A stretch of DNA of 64,000 bases from a bacterium (GCA_029564595.1 JAKQPS010000005.1:36750-100749), one strand, 5' to 3'. Shown: positions 42,532-51,667, numbered from the stretch's first letter. The notes: generated from the sequence alone by a model not told the origin. Numbers and translations: made by a program.

Positions 42532-44307
42532 TCACATTTTTTCATCGATAAAACCGAAGTATCTCCCCATCCAGTACGGAAGCAGATAATCCTGAGGGGG
42601 CCTCACCAAACGCGGATTGTCTTCACAGTTTCTAAGCGAATATGGATCGCCCCACCAGATAAAGGACTGGGTCATGCACCGCTCAGCCATCGGGCGGGCG
42701 TAGTTGCCCGTCGGCCTTCCGGATTTGTCCTCGCAATAATGAATGCATTTGTCAGGCGGGCAAATCACTTCCCGCTGCGTCTTGCTTGCGGGGAACTGCT
42801 TCATCATCCTTATCGCGTTGTCCACCGCGCCGTAGTCGTGGCCGTCCGAGCCGGGTCCGACTTTTTTCATTGCGGCCCACATGAAATTGAACCACGGGTT
42901 GTTCTGTTTGATTATCGCGCGGGGCTGTCCCTCCGGCCTCATCACGTCCACATCGAAACTCTTCTGATATATTTCCCGCAACTCGGGGTCCTTCTCGTGC
43001 CATATCAAACTGAACATCGCCAGCATGTGCATGGAGACGCTGTCATAGTTGTTGTAACAACCCTCCGGGCCTCTGTAGAGTCCGTTCTTGGGTAGATATT
43101 TGCTGTAGTCGCGCACAGGCTCGTTCTTGCCCTTGATACAAGTCCATTTGCCGCTCCTCTGCAAAAGGCAGTCGTTGTACCACTTGTCAAACCTTTCATC
43201 GTTCGTGGCAGTGTGAAAAACCTTCATGAAAGCGAGCGCGAGCGCGGCGTTAAATCCCGCAAAATCGTCCAACACTCCCGCGCGGATGCGGCCGAACTGG
43301 CAGTTCTTTCCATCCCAGTCCATGAACTCCATTCCGTTCTTTATCATGTGCATGCCGACCTTGGACGCCAGATCGGCCACCTTGGCCTGAACTTCCTCAT
43401 CGTCAACAAGCTTGGACAGCGCGGATAAAATGAATATATGCCCTGAATATTCATCCTTGCTTGCGTTGTCCAGCCAACTCCATCCCGCGAACTCCTCCAG
43501 CCCGCAATGATCCGATTTCACCCACTGCATCGTTTCGGGGCTGACCGTCCACACGCAGCCTTCGTCTCCGATGCGAACCCAGTTGTTGGTCTTCTTGTCC
43601 GGGTCCGACACATACCGGCTCATTTCAGGAGACTCCAAACCGGGGATGCCCGGCGGCACGAACATCCTCGTGAACAGTCCGGGGACTCCCGTTATCTTCA
43701 TCCTCGTCACTTCTCCGTCCAGAAGAAGCTTGATGTTTTGAAGAGTCGCTTCGTCTTTTGTCACCGCATACTTGAACGCCTGAGCGCCAAGATACAGCCC
43801 GCTCCACAGCCCGTCGTTCTCCCCAGAATGCCAACGCTCGACATCCCTCCACGTGGCAGTCTCCTCCGGAGGGTCGGCCTTCGAGCAGTCCAAGCACGGC
43901 GGGGTCTGTCCCGGCGCGCATTCTACTTTAGCGCAGGGCAACTGCACTCCATTCATCCACTTCAATTCAGGATGAATATTCAGCCGGACCGCCTGCTCCT
44001 CCAAACGATTCGCTTTTTCAGCAAGCGACTCGACGGTCGCCCTCGGCTCATCCTCCGCCTTCGGCCACACTGGCGCGCCATACCTCCACGGCTCCACACA
44101 TGCGCCGGCTTCGCACAGTTTCCCTTCCTCTTTCATGCATTCAATTACCTTCCACTCTCCGCCTTCGCACCTCTTAGCTGAATATGCGTCCTCGGAACAT
44201 GCCTTTGCGCCTTCGGCGCATGTCTCGCCAAGAGCCACTCCCGCCAGCGCTGAATACACAAAACAAACACATATCAAAATAAATCCGGTCAACCTTGCTG
44301 TTTTCAT
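42532..44307 (-). CDS. Large secreted protein with N-terminal Cys-rich region
   Basis: A 591-residue protein: signal peptide at 1-28 (FILICVCFVYSALAGVALG), then a Cys-rich region of six to eight cysteines within 45 residues (TCAEGAKACSED, CMKEEGKLCEAGACVEP), then a large helical-rich domain to the end with further Cys pairs (CPPDKCIHYCEDK). The repeated pattern of hydrophobic helices (EYSGHIFILSALSKLV, FAGFNAALALAFMKVF) hints at an alpha/alpha-toroid like those of glycan lyases and hydrolases, but I cannot name the family. The ATG at 44307 follows a strong ribosome site (aaggaggcgg). A longer start at 44367 would place extra residues before the signal peptide. Confidence 0.65.
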   Translation of the reverse strand: MKTARLTGFILICVCFVYSALAGVALGETCAEGAKACSEDAYSAKRCEGGEWKVIECMKEEGKLCEAGACVEPWRYGAPVWPKAEDEPRATVESLAEKANRLEEQAVRLNIHPELKWMNGVQLPCAKVECAPGQTPPCLDCSKADPPEETATWRDVERWHSGENDGLWSGLYLGAQAFKYAVTKDEATLQNIKLLLDGEVTRMKITGVPGLFTRMFVPPGIPGLESPEMSRYVSDPDKKTNNWVRIGDEGCVWTVSPETMQWVKSDHCGLEEFAGWSWLDNASKDEYSGHIFILSALSKLVDDEEVQAKVADLASKVGMHMIKNGMEFMDWDGKNCQFGRIRAGVLDDFAGFNAALALAFMKVFHTATNDERFDKWYNDCLLQRSGKWTCIKGKNEPVRDYSKYLPKNGLYRGPEGCYNNYDSVSMHMLAMFSLIWHEKDPELREIYQKSFDVDVMRPEGQPRAIIKQNNPWFNFMWAAMKKVGPGSDGHDYGAVDNAIRMMKQFPASKTQREVICPPDKCIHYCEDKSGRPTGNYARPMAERCMTQSFIWWGDPYSLRNCEDNPRLVRPPQDYLLPYWMGRYFGFIDEKM

Positions 44308-44542
44308 GATGCCGCCTCCTTGTTCAGTCGCACAACATCTTATATCCGCGCGCCCTATTATATCCAATAATTGTGGAACACGATAAATATTGAATTTTTT
44401 TCATATCGAATCACCTTTAAGACATAGAATTATTGACATGAAAAGATTGTGAATTAGAATCAAATAGAGGACGATAGGCGCAGTGCGCAGCCCTTTGAAA
44501 GAAATGATTGCGCCGTCAGGAGAACCAAACAGTTTATAACAA

Positions 44543-44628
44543 GCCGGAGTGGCGGAATTGGTAGACGCCCGGGACTTAAAATCCCGTGGGAGCTTGCTCC
44601 CGTGTCGGTTCGACCCCGATCTCCGGCA
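44543..44628 (+). tRNA. tRNA-Leu (anticodon TAA)
   Basis: An 86-base class II tRNA. The acceptor stem is gccggag/ctccggc, the anticodon arm gggacttaaaatccc with TAA, and a long variable arm gtgggagcttgctcccg is typical of leucine. The T loop gttcgacc is normal. The discriminator is A; no CCA is encoded. A run of eight T follows directly, so it may end transcription. Confidence 0.97.
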
Positions 44629-44652
44629 TTTTTTTTCAAAAGCCGCCCTTTT

Positions 44653-45099
44653 TTATCTTAGTTTGCCGTTCAACCAACCTATCTTCACGTCTTCTCTGAA
44701 ATCGAATTCGGGAACGAGCGGCTTGATGTCCAACAACGGCGAGCCGTCAAGCATATCTACTTGCGAAACATTCAATATGCCGCCTTGTCTTGATTCCAAT
44801 TTGACGACAGATAGACCTATCGGGTTCGGCCTGCCGGGTTTTCGTATAGAAAAAATCCCCATAGGGTTCTCAGGGTCAAGAAACGGCGCGGCGCTTAACG
44901 AAAATTCTTTTGCCCTATGAAACCAATACAACAGTATTAAATGGCTGAATCCTTCAATGCCATCCAATCCTGACGCATATTCTTCATACACCTCCACCTG
45001 ACCTTTTGAATCAGGTTTAAAGACACCCTGTATCGGCGCGTCTGATGGGTTTTGAAATCCTGTCCGAATGATGCCGATTTGTTTGATATGGTATTGCAT
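44653..45099 (-). CDS. tRNA (adenosine-37 N6-threonylcarbamoyl) methyltransferase TrmO
   Basis: A 148-residue protein of the TrmO/UPF0066 family, which methylates the threonylcarbamoyl group on A37 of ANN-decoding tRNAs. The beta-barrel core shows IGIIRTGFQNPSDAPIQG at the start and the SAM-binding FSHLILLYWF, then the RKPGRPNPIGLSVVKLES block typical of the family. Length is normal. The start ATG at 45099 is used, since the longer frame to 45156 adds a hydrophobic stretch unlike the family; gtaggggg precedes the ATG. Confidence 0.88.
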   Translation of the reverse strand: MQYHIKQIGIIRTGFQNPSDAPIQGVFKPDSKGQVEVYEEYASGLDGIEGFSHLILLYWFHRAKEFSLSAAPFLDPENPMGIFSIRKPGRPNPIGLSVVKLESRQGGILNVSQVDMLDGSPLLDIKPLVPEFDFREDVKIGWLNGKLR

Positions 45100-45165
45100 A
45101 AAAGGCCCCCTACAGCAAAAGACTAAGCAAATAATGCGGAATAATTGAACAAACACAAAAGAGAC

Positions 45166-46728
45166 TCATGTTCTTAAAACAACTGCAGGAAAAGATAACA
45201 CGAAAGCAAAAGAGAAAGCCGCAAATATCCAAGCGAGAGGCGAGACCCATGCGGCGCTTCGCGGAAAGAAAGTCGGCAGGTAATGCCACCACGCGTCAGG
45301 CTGCGCCGCTCTAGCGGAGTTTGCCGGCTTCATCGACGGCGACAAGTTTCTCCACGGGAAATCATCCCTCATCCTATCGCTCAACTCTTCGTCCGTCATT
45401 CCGCGCCGAGCAACCATGTTTTTCAATATCCACCAATGTCCGGCTAGAGGAGAGTATTCGGGGATGTAGTGAACGTTCAGCAAGTCGTCTCTCAACTCAA
45501 CTCCCGCTTCAATGTAAGGAAGCCCGAACGCCGGATGCCGCTTGGTCATCAATATAAACTCATTTTCATTGACGAATACTCCGAGAATATTCACGAACAA
45601 TGAAACGACGAAAACCGTTGCGGCGGCGGCCTTTATTAAAGATGAGTGATTTAGTCTTTCGGCAGCCAACGCCGCTCCGAACATGGCGGCCAGCAACGGA
45701 ACCACCGGCCCCATAAACCTCGGTCCCCATGAATAATCGCCGTGCCACGCATTCCATTTAGCGCACGCTATAGCCGTCGCAATCGAGAGAGCCGCGATAG
45801 TCGCCGCCTCCGCTCCGAAACGTTTCGCCATCGGCCTGTATCCTAGTATTGCCAGAGCCGCGACGGGGGCGTAAAAAACCAATCCTTTGCCGGAACTGAG
45901 CAGCAGCCCGTGAAGCCCGACAAGAAGAGGCGTGTTGAATCCATGCGCTCCATCCCTGTCCGTGCCTCCGAGATATCCGAAATCGAACACATATCCGAAA
46001 CGGATATGGTTGTAATACAAGACCCAAACAACCCATACGGCTAGAAGCCCGAAAAAAGCAAAAACTGCCGGAGCAGATTTTAAAAAGTCTTTTTTGACTC
46101 TTAACCCGTCCGCGAAATAAAGAATCACGGGGGCTGCGGCAACACCCATTATCGGCTTGGTCGCGATTAACAGTCCGAGCAGAAATCCCGCCGCCGCCGC
46201 CCGCGCCGTCCCGCCTCGCGCGCGCCATCCCACCGCAAAGAAGAATCCGCCGGTCAAACAGAGCGCCTGCAACGGCTCGCTGAAAAGCGTTTTCGATTGC
46301 GGCCACAGCATTGTGCCGAAACCCGCAAGCGCAACCACATACAAAGACACTCCGCGCCCGTATCCCAATGCCGAACAAAGAAGAAACACGAACACGCAAA
46401 CGCCTGCGGATATCGCCGCGTTCGTGAACGAAACGATGAAGTATTTCATCAGGGCCGGTTCGACTGTTTTTACGTCTGAAAAAACTGCGTCCGCAAACAA
46501 ATAAGCTGGCAGCTGCGCGAGAGACTGCCCGATTCCGTATTTAGAAACCCAGCTATCCCCCGGTCCCTTTCTTAAAACCACTCTGTCGCTTGGGGCCAGA
46601 AACACGTCGCCGTCTTCCGCTAAGCTGGCCGTTACAAGGTACATCCCCCACGCATCCCCGCCTGTCGGAATTCCTCTCAGCGTCAGAGAGTAAACAGAGA
46701 AAAATAACGCGAAGATAATGGCCGACAC
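45166..46728 (-). CDS. PMT/ArnT-type multi-pass membrane protein
   Basis: A 520-residue protein with about 11-12 membrane helices. The first extracytoplasmic loop contains RGIPTGGDAWGMYLVTASLAEDGDVF, an Asp region after helix 1 as in family 39-like transferases, and later loops carry NHIRFGYVFDFGYLGG and WNAWHGDYSWGPRFMGP. The last motif, GDYSWGPRF, is common in this group of predicted glycosyltransferases. Substrate unknown. It lies 66 bases before trmO. Confidence 0.7.
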   Translation of the reverse strand: MSAIIFALFFSVYSLTLRGIPTGGDAWGMYLVTASLAEDGDVFLAPSDRVVLRKGPGDSWVSKYGIGQSLAQLPAYLFADAVFSDVKTVEPALMKYFIVSFTNAAISAGVCVFVFLLCSALGYGRGVSLYVVALAGFGTMLWPQSKTLFSEPLQALCLTGGFFFAVGWRARGGTARAAAAGFLLGLLIATKPIMGVAAAPVILYFADGLRVKKDFLKSAPAVFAFFGLLAVWVVWVLYYNHIRFGYVFDFGYLGGTDRDGAHGFNTPLLVGLHGLLLSSGKGLVFYAPVAALAILGYRPMAKRFGAEAATIAALSIATAIACAKWNAWHGDYSWGPRFMGPVVPLLAAMFGAALAAERLNHSSLIKAAAATVFVVSLFVNILGVFVNENEFILMTKRHPAFGLPYIEAGVELRDDLLNVHYIPEYSPLAGHWWILKNMVARRGMTDEELSDRMRDDFPWRNLSPSMKPANSARAAQPDAWWHYLPTFFPRSAAWVSPLAWIFAAFSFAFVLSFPAVVLRT

Positions 46729-46812
46729 CGCGATGACGTTTCTTTTTTTTCGGGTTTTGTTTTTAGAATTCTCGATGACAGAGCCTCCGGGCTATTCCAA
46801 CCGGCGATTGAA

Positions 46813-47664
46813 CTAGTTGCTTTCGGCTTTTTTCAACTCGACCAAGAACGGTTCCACATATTCAAGCCAATCGCTGAAAGTTCGGGGCATTGAAGTTGAA
46901 TACTCATATCCGAGCCTGCCTTCTGTCGGCGGTTTGAGGTAGTCATATTCTGGAGCCGCGCGGTAAGGCTCTTCCTTCAACATCTTTCCGGTCATTATCG
47001 TCCTAAGCGGCGACACGATGGAGGCTTGGCTTTCGTACGCGTCCAGCATCGAAGTTTTTGCCTGCGCCATTTTTTTGTCGAGGCGCACTGTCATGGTTTC
47101 GGTGTCGTCGCGAGGAAGAAACTTTGCGTATCTGTAACTGCCTCTGAGCGTGTTATACAGAGGAAACTCATAATGAGGCGGGTTGCCTCCGACTTCTTTA
47201 ACGATTAAAGAAGCAATTAGCGAGGTTAAATCGTGATCGATGTGGCCTCCCTCATAAGCGATTGATGTGATTTCGACGGGAGACAATGTCCTTGCGACTT
47301 TTAAAGCGTCTTCAAAAGCTTCCTTCACATGTTTGTAGCTCGAAGCGTCCGGATAACCCAAGAAAATGAGATTCTCCTGTTTCACTCCAAGCAGTCTCAT
47401 AGCTTCCCGCGACTCCTTCTCCCTTGTCTCGGCGGGAACATGCAAAGCTCCGTCCGTTATCCAGACGACATTCACATTTTTCCCATCCCGGATGTCGGAC
47501 ATGATTTTGCCCGCGCATCCAAGTTCGTCATCCTGATGCGCGAGAACATACAGAACGTTTGCGTTTTCGGAGGCTGTCGCTAACATGCCCGACGCCGCCA
47601 ATAATACGAATGCCGTTAACAAAACAAGCAACGCCTTGCAAATAAATCCTCTGGTTTTTTCCAT
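46813..47664 (-). CDS. Secreted PIG-L family deacetylase
   Basis: A 283-residue protein with a signal peptide (about 1-32) followed by the PIG-L/LmbE fold. The metal motif is LAHQDDELGCAG (42-53, A-H-x-D-D), and HIDHDLTSLIASLIV (about 140) gives the second motif. These enzymes remove acetyl groups from N-acetylglucosamine conjugates. Export to the periplasm is unusual and may point to glycan modification outside the cytoplasm. ATG at 47664 with ggagcgg is the start; a longer frame to 47691 lacks a good site. Confidence 0.85.
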   Translation of the reverse strand: MEKTRGFICKALLVLLTAFVLLAASGMLATASENANVLYVLAHQDDELGCAGKIMSDIRDGKNVNVVWITDGALHVPAETREKESREAMRLLGVKQENLIFLGYPDASSYKHVKEAFEDALKVARTLSPVEITSIAYEGGHIDHDLTSLIASLIVKEVGGNPPHYEFPLYNTLRGSYRYAKFLPRDDTETMTVRLDKKMAQAKTSMLDAYESQASIVSPLRTIMTGKMLKEEPYRAAPEYDYLKPPTEGRLGYEYSTSMPRTFSDWLEYVEPFLVELKKAESN

Positions 47665-47798
47665 GTATGCCGCTCCAAAGCAGTTTATCATGATATGTAT
47701 AATAATTGCTTATCCCTCTTGAGTCTACGTTTCGGTGATTCAGATCACATGCGGATGGGCTTGTTTTTATGTTTGAAACGCCGGTGGCGTGGTATAAT

Positions 47799-47868
47799 AT
47801 AAACGAAGGGAATGGACCTTCTCATAACCTCCTTGGAAAACTCCCTCGTCAGAGGGAGTATTTTTTTT
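47799..47868 (+). ncRNA. Candidate small RNA with anti-Shine-Dalgarno sequence
   Basis: A consensus TATAAT (47793-47798) is followed by about 65 bases ending in a strong intrinsic terminator: 8-bp stem actccctc/gagggagt (47840-47859, loop gtca) and eight T. A hairpin near the 5' end (gaagg/ccttc, 47805-47821) displays ATGGA in its loop. Between the two hairpins is ACCTCCTT (47827-47834), identical to the core of the 16S rRNA 3' end. The -35 region is poor (ttgaaa only 14 bases upstream). No protein gene fits the strand. Confidence 0.45.
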
Positions 47869-48011
47869 GAGTTTTTTTAAAATAAAGATAAAACCGAATC
47901 CATCATTAGAGTTCGGGCTAAAATAATTGCCCTCAATAGATAACTTTTTCAATTAAAAACACGCTGGATATGCCTTAAGAATCAACTGTTTCTGAAAAAA
48001 AACGCGCTCGC

Positions 48012-48578
48012 TCAATTTACCTGCGCGATTTTCGAGGGGTCTGTCTTAATAACATTGAAGTAAACTTTAAACTCGCCATGATCGGTTTCCAGAGGGACGA
48101 CTAAAAACTGCCTGTCTCTAGAGAATTCGATCGGTTTCTGCACGCTTATCTGGGAGAAAACATTGGCCAGATAACCCTTTTTGACCAGTTGACCTCTCGC
48201 CAGTTCGGAAATCCGGAGTGAAAACTCCCTTAGACAATTCTTTGCCATTTCGTCTAATTCAAAAACCGGCAGACCGAACAGGAAAATTGAGATCAGTTTT
48301 TTTGCCACAATCTCGGGAAGCTGCAGAACAACAAGGCCTTTTATTGCTCCATCCACTCTTAGATAGACAAGAGCGTCGCCGTTGATTTTGTCTGATTTTA
48401 CAAGGCTTAAACACCCCTTGCGCGCTGAAGTATGCCCCATCGACTGTAAAGTCTGATGAAGTGCGGCAAGGAAAGGATTCACAAAGTCAGCCTCGACCTC
48501 GCGCAACCTGTCCGCTATTTCATCAAAAGAGCAAGCTCCCACGATTAAATTATAACGCACATTTCTGAAATCAAACAT
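48012..48578 (-). CDS. CheX-like protein (CheC/CheX/FliY superfamily)
   Basis: A 188-residue protein whose middle and C-terminal parts match the CheX pattern: DFVNPFLAALHQTLQSMGH, then GALVYLRVDGAIKGLVVLQLP-like strand pairs, NCLREFSLRISELARGQL, and the closing PLETDHGEFKVYFNV. CheX dephosphorylates CheY-P. The helix that carries the conserved E-x2-N motif is only partly matched (SELARGQL), so catalytic status is unclear. No ribosome site precedes the ATG. It lies 34 bases after the aminotransferase gene; no other chemotaxis gene is in the window. Confidence 0.7.
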   Translation of the reverse strand: MFDFRNVRYNLIVGACSFDEIADRLREVEADFVNPFLAALHQTLQSMGHTSARKGCLSLVKSDKINGDALVYLRVDGAIKGLVVLQLPEIVAKKLISIFLFGLPVFELDEMAKNCLREFSLRISELARGQLVKKGYLANVFSQISVQKPIEFSRDRQFLVVPLETDHGEFKVYFNVIKTDPSKIAQVN

Positions 48579-48612
48579 TAATTATTAATAATGATGAGTG
48601 GAAACATTGTTA

Positions 48613-49947
48613 TTATTTGTCCAATTCGGCCACGATTCTATCGATTGTTTCAGGAATATCCTTGGCCTCGACGCTGCAGAAAGCGACTCTTATGCCGTTG
48701 AAGCCTGTCGATGAATCCGAAAGCGGAATAACGCCGAGTTTTCGATTTTTCAGCAGTTTATCAGCGAAATCCTCCGCAGGGGTTTTCAAGTTGATGAAGC
48801 AGAAAAAACCGGAGTTGAAAGGATCGGCGACTGCGGATTGGGGCAGATTGGACGCCATCGCGCGTTTTATCATTGAATACCGCTCTGCAAGGACGGATAT
48901 AACGCGCGCCCTTTCGGAATCGCATTCGACGCCCGACTCAATAGCGGCCGCAACGGCATGTTGAAAGGCCAGATTCGAGTTTGAAATCGTTCCGCGAATA
49001 AGCGCGCCGACCTTGTTGTCGAACTCCGCGGAGAGCTTTGCCGGCTCTCCCCATGAAGGATGATAAGCAAACGTCACAGAGCCGACTCTCGCCCCGTAAA
49101 GCAGGAACTCCTTTGACGCTCCGTCGCATTTCACCGGCAAAATATTGGGGTGAGCGCCGATGAAATGACCGAAAAGAGATATCTGCGCCGCGTTCTTTTC
49201 ATACACGAAACCATCGTACGCGTCGTCGAACACGAGAATCAGCTTTCTTCCGGAAGCGTCCGCTACTTTCAACAGAGCCTTTCGCAGCGCCAGCCCCTCA
49301 TCGACAGTCGGCATATAGCCGGTCGGGTTGTTCGGAAAATTCAAAATCGCGACGACATCCTGAGTCTTCGCGGTTTCCCGAACCGCGTCTACGAAAGAAT
49401 CCACATCCAGCCCAGCGCCTGCCTCGTTGAAAAGCCGGGCGGCGCGAATTTTCAGGCCGAGCATGTCGGATAGAACAAGATCGTAGTTCTCCCATCTCCT
49501 GTCGTGGCAAACGATTGTGTCTCCGGGCGAGGCGAAGAGGCGCGCGACATACGCAAGGCCGGACGTGACTCCGGGAGACACTATCGGCTGTCCGATCAAA
49601 TCAGAGTCGAACTTATAGAACGGCGACAACTTTCTAATTATCCACTCGCGCCATGCCGCGCGATATCTGGGCAGCCCGCATATCGGGGCGTACGGCGCTA
49701 TTTTTTCCGGGTCCAGAGCCTTTAAATGCTTCACCACGGAAGGAAGATAGAAAGTGCGGACATCGTCTCCGCCGCCTTCGAGGAACTCTGACGATTTCCC
49801 CTGCGCGGAGCCTATGGTCGCGTTGATCTCCGCTTCCTTTTTGGCTCTGCCGCTCCAGTAAAAAATACCTTGAGGGAGAACAAGCTCCCTTCCCTCGGCG
49901 GACATTGCGCCAAGAAGCCCGGCGTCTCTAAGCGTTTCGAACTTCAT
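48613..49947 (-). CDS. PLP-dependent class I/II aminotransferase
   Basis: A 444-residue fold-type I PLP enzyme. Motifs are SPGVTSGLAYVARLF (cofactor loop), ILNFPNNPTGYMPTVDEG, the Asp of LILVFDDAYDGFVYEKN and the Schiff-base lysine in KCDGASKEFLLYGARVGSV. A conserved Arg near the C-terminal end (GIRVAFCSV) binds the substrate carboxylate. It resembles MalY/aspartate-type aminotransferases with an N-terminal extension of about 85 residues (LPQGIFYWSGRAKKEAEINATIG), which fits a group often annotated simply as aminotransferase. Substrate cannot be deduced. It precedes the CheX-like gene on the same strand. Confidence 0.87.
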   Translation of the reverse strand: MKFETLRDAGLLGAMSAEGRELVLPQGIFYWSGRAKKEAEINATIGSAQGKSSEFLEGGGDDVRTFYLPSVVKHLKALDPEKIAPYAPICGLPRYRAAWREWIIRKLSPFYKFDSDLIGQPIVSPGVTSGLAYVARLFASPGDTIVCHDRRWENYDLVLSDMLGLKIRAARLFNEAGAGLDVDSFVDAVRETAKTQDVVAILNFPNNPTGYMPTVDEGLALRKALLKVADASGRKLILVFDDAYDGFVYEKNAAQISLFGHFIGAHPNILPVKCDGASKEFLLYGARVGSVTFAYHPSWGEPAKLSAEFDNKVGALIRGTISNSNLAFQHAVAAAIESGVECDSERARVISVLAERYSMIKRAMASNLPQSAVADPFNSGFFCFINLKTPAEDFADKLLKNRKLGVIPLSDSSTGFNGIRVAFCSVEAKDIPETIDRIVAELDK

Positions 49948-50031
49948 ATTTTTTTCTCCATATAAAATATTTTTCGGCGATAGGGATTTAGTTCCCTGCG
50001 CCTTTAACTGCTTGTTTGCGTATTTGCAGGG

Positions 50032-50445
50032 TCATTTCCTCTTTTTTGAGGAAGGCTTAGGTTTTGCGACAGGCGCGGCGGGGTCCATCTCCACAGGCTT
50101 GCCGTCTCCCCAGATGCTCATCAAGTCATAATATTTCTTCGCGTCCGTAGTGAAGATATGCACGATGAGATCGCCGAAATCCATGATAATCCAACCGGAA
50201 GCAGCCGCGCCGTCCATCCCGTGCGCTCTCGCGCCTGCTTCTTTCGCGCCTTCGAGCAGTCGTTCTTTCAGAGCGTCAAGATGAACCCTGTTCTTTCCCG
50301 ACACGAACAAAAAGTAATTCGTATAGTCACACACTCGCCGCACGTCGATCAGTTCGATGTCGAATCCCATCCTGTCGAACGCGAGAGCGGCCAGTTTTCT
50401 AGCGAGTCTTTTTCCAGCTATCAATGATTTCTCCTTATTGGTCAA
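50032..50445 (-). CDS. rsfS: Ribosome silencing factor RsfS
   Basis: A 137-residue protein. The RsfS core has LARKLAALAFDRMGFDIELIDV, CDYTNYFLFVSGKNRVHLDAL and SGWIIMDFGDLIVHIFTTDAKKYYDLMSIWGDGK. RsfS binds L14 of the large ribosomal subunit and blocks subunit joining in starvation. A basic tail (VAKPKPSSKKRK) is added. It overlaps the LCP gene by 11 bases, and the usual nadD-rsfS association is kept with the LCP gene inserted between. Confidence 0.95.
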   Translation of the reverse strand: MTNKEKSLIAGKRLARKLAALAFDRMGFDIELIDVRRVCDYTNYFLFVSGKNRVHLDALKERLLEGAKEAGARAHGMDGAAASGWIIMDFGDLIVHIFTTDAKKYYDLMSIWGDGKPVEMDPAAPVAKPKPSSKKRK

Positions 50446-51658
50446 GTTTATCTCTGCCGAGAATCACTTCGAGATCAGCCAGCGAATCCTGATCGTAATC
50501 GTTCACCACTTCGGCGCCCAGCAGTCTCGCCACCGAATTTGTGAAAGGCGTTTTATGTTTGACGACGACAAGCGTTCTATCGTGGTCGAAGTTCCTTGCG
50601 TTATCTGTTTTTATAACGTTAAAACCGTAATATTCAAGCCGGGTTCTGTAAATCTGGGCTATCATCGGCGAGCCGCAACCGTTTTCCACGCTTATCCTGA
50701 CAAGCCTGTTGCGGGGATGAAAACCGCCTTTCAACAGCCCGCCGGCAAGATACGGCAATTCCTTTTCATGCGGTGTCACATAGCTGATTCCGCCGATAGT
50801 TTCGGGAGTTCCGGGCATGGTGAAGAACATGGTGTTGCGGCGCATCTGATCATCATATATTCTGGATAAAATTACTCCATCATTGAAAGACAAATTCGTC
50901 ACTATCAGGTCGTTCTTCATGAGCTCCATGGCGAGTCTTGGAAGATGTTTTATTATCTCGTATGAGGCCGCTTTCTTAGAGAGCGCGTCTATAAGTTTCT
51001 GCTGTCTCTCTATTCGGCCCAAGTCCCCATGCGCGTCGTGCCTGAAGCGCGCGTATTCGGTGGCCGTCTTGCCGTCGAGATGCTGTCTTCCTTTGGGAAC
51101 ATTGATATACAGTCCTTGAGCGCGGTCAGTGTAACGCAGGCTTTTTTCCACATCTATATCAACGCCGCCCATAGCGTCGATCATAGCGGCGGCGGCTTTT
51201 ATTTGAAAAACGCAATAGAAGTCTATCTGGGCGCCGAGGAAGTTCTCTAGCGTTCTTACAAGCAGCTCGGCTCCTCCACGCTGATAAGCGCTGTTTATTT
51301 TGTCCATCCGCGACACTCCGGGAATGTTTACCCGCGTGTCCCTCGGTATCGACACCACATTGGCATATTTATCGGTCAGAGATATATTCATTATCATGAT
51401 GGTGTCGGTGCGTTTCGCTCCGCCGTACTCGTCCAGTCCGGCCACCAGAATATTGAATTCGGTCAGCCCGTCGAGCCTTCCTCCGCCCTGCCCCCATATC
51501 ACAGACGTGACAATGCTGGGATTCACTTTCCAGATATACAAAACCACCCCTGTGGTGAGGAGGCAGAAAGATATCAGGAACCATAGCGCGATGACATACC
51601 AAGGTCTGCGTTTAACGCTCTTGAAAGACTGCTTTGCTATTCGTGTTCTGTCTGGCAT
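50435..51658 (-). CDS. LytR-CpsA-Psr (LCP) family protein with LytR_C domain
   Basis: A 407-residue protein with one N-terminal membrane helix (about 20-45), an LCP domain (about 68-260) and a C-terminal LytR_C domain (about 310-400). The pyrophosphate-site motifs are GGAKRTDTIMI, SIPRDTRVNIPGV and ATEYARFRHDAHGDLGRIERQQKLI. LCP enzymes ligate glycopolymers from lipid carriers to peptidoglycan. Genes of this type are placed between nadD and rsfS in several diderms. It lies nine bases after nadD. Confidence 0.92.
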   Translation of the reverse strand: MPDRTRIAKQSFKSVKRRPWYVIALWFLISFCLLTTGVVLYIWKVNPSIVTSVIWGQGGGRLDGLTEFNILVAGLDEYGGAKRTDTIMIMNISLTDKYANVVSIPRDTRVNIPGVSRMDKINSAYQRGGAELLVRTLENFLGAQIDFYCVFQIKAAAAMIDAMGGVDIDVEKSLRYTDRAQGLYINVPKGRQHLDGKTATEYARFRHDAHGDLGRIERQQKLIDALSKKAASYEIIKHLPRLAMELMKNDLIVTNLSFNDGVILSRIYDDQMRRNTMFFTMPGTPETIGGISYVTPHEKELPYLAGGLLKGGFHPRNRLVRISVENGCGSPMIAQIYRTRLEYYGFNVIKTDNARNFDHDRTLVVVKHKTPFTNSVARLLGAEVVNDYDQDSLADLEVILGRDKLDQ

Positions 51659-51667
51659 GGATGTTAT

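Noticed and set aside
44549-44920. Frame starting MAELVDARDLKSRG in tRNA-Leu
   Set aside because: A standard artefact of translating a leucine tRNA; TrmO occupies the other strand.
47767-47952. 61-residue minus-strand frame around the candidate small RNA
   Set aside because: No ribosome site, and it crosses a strong terminator hairpin.
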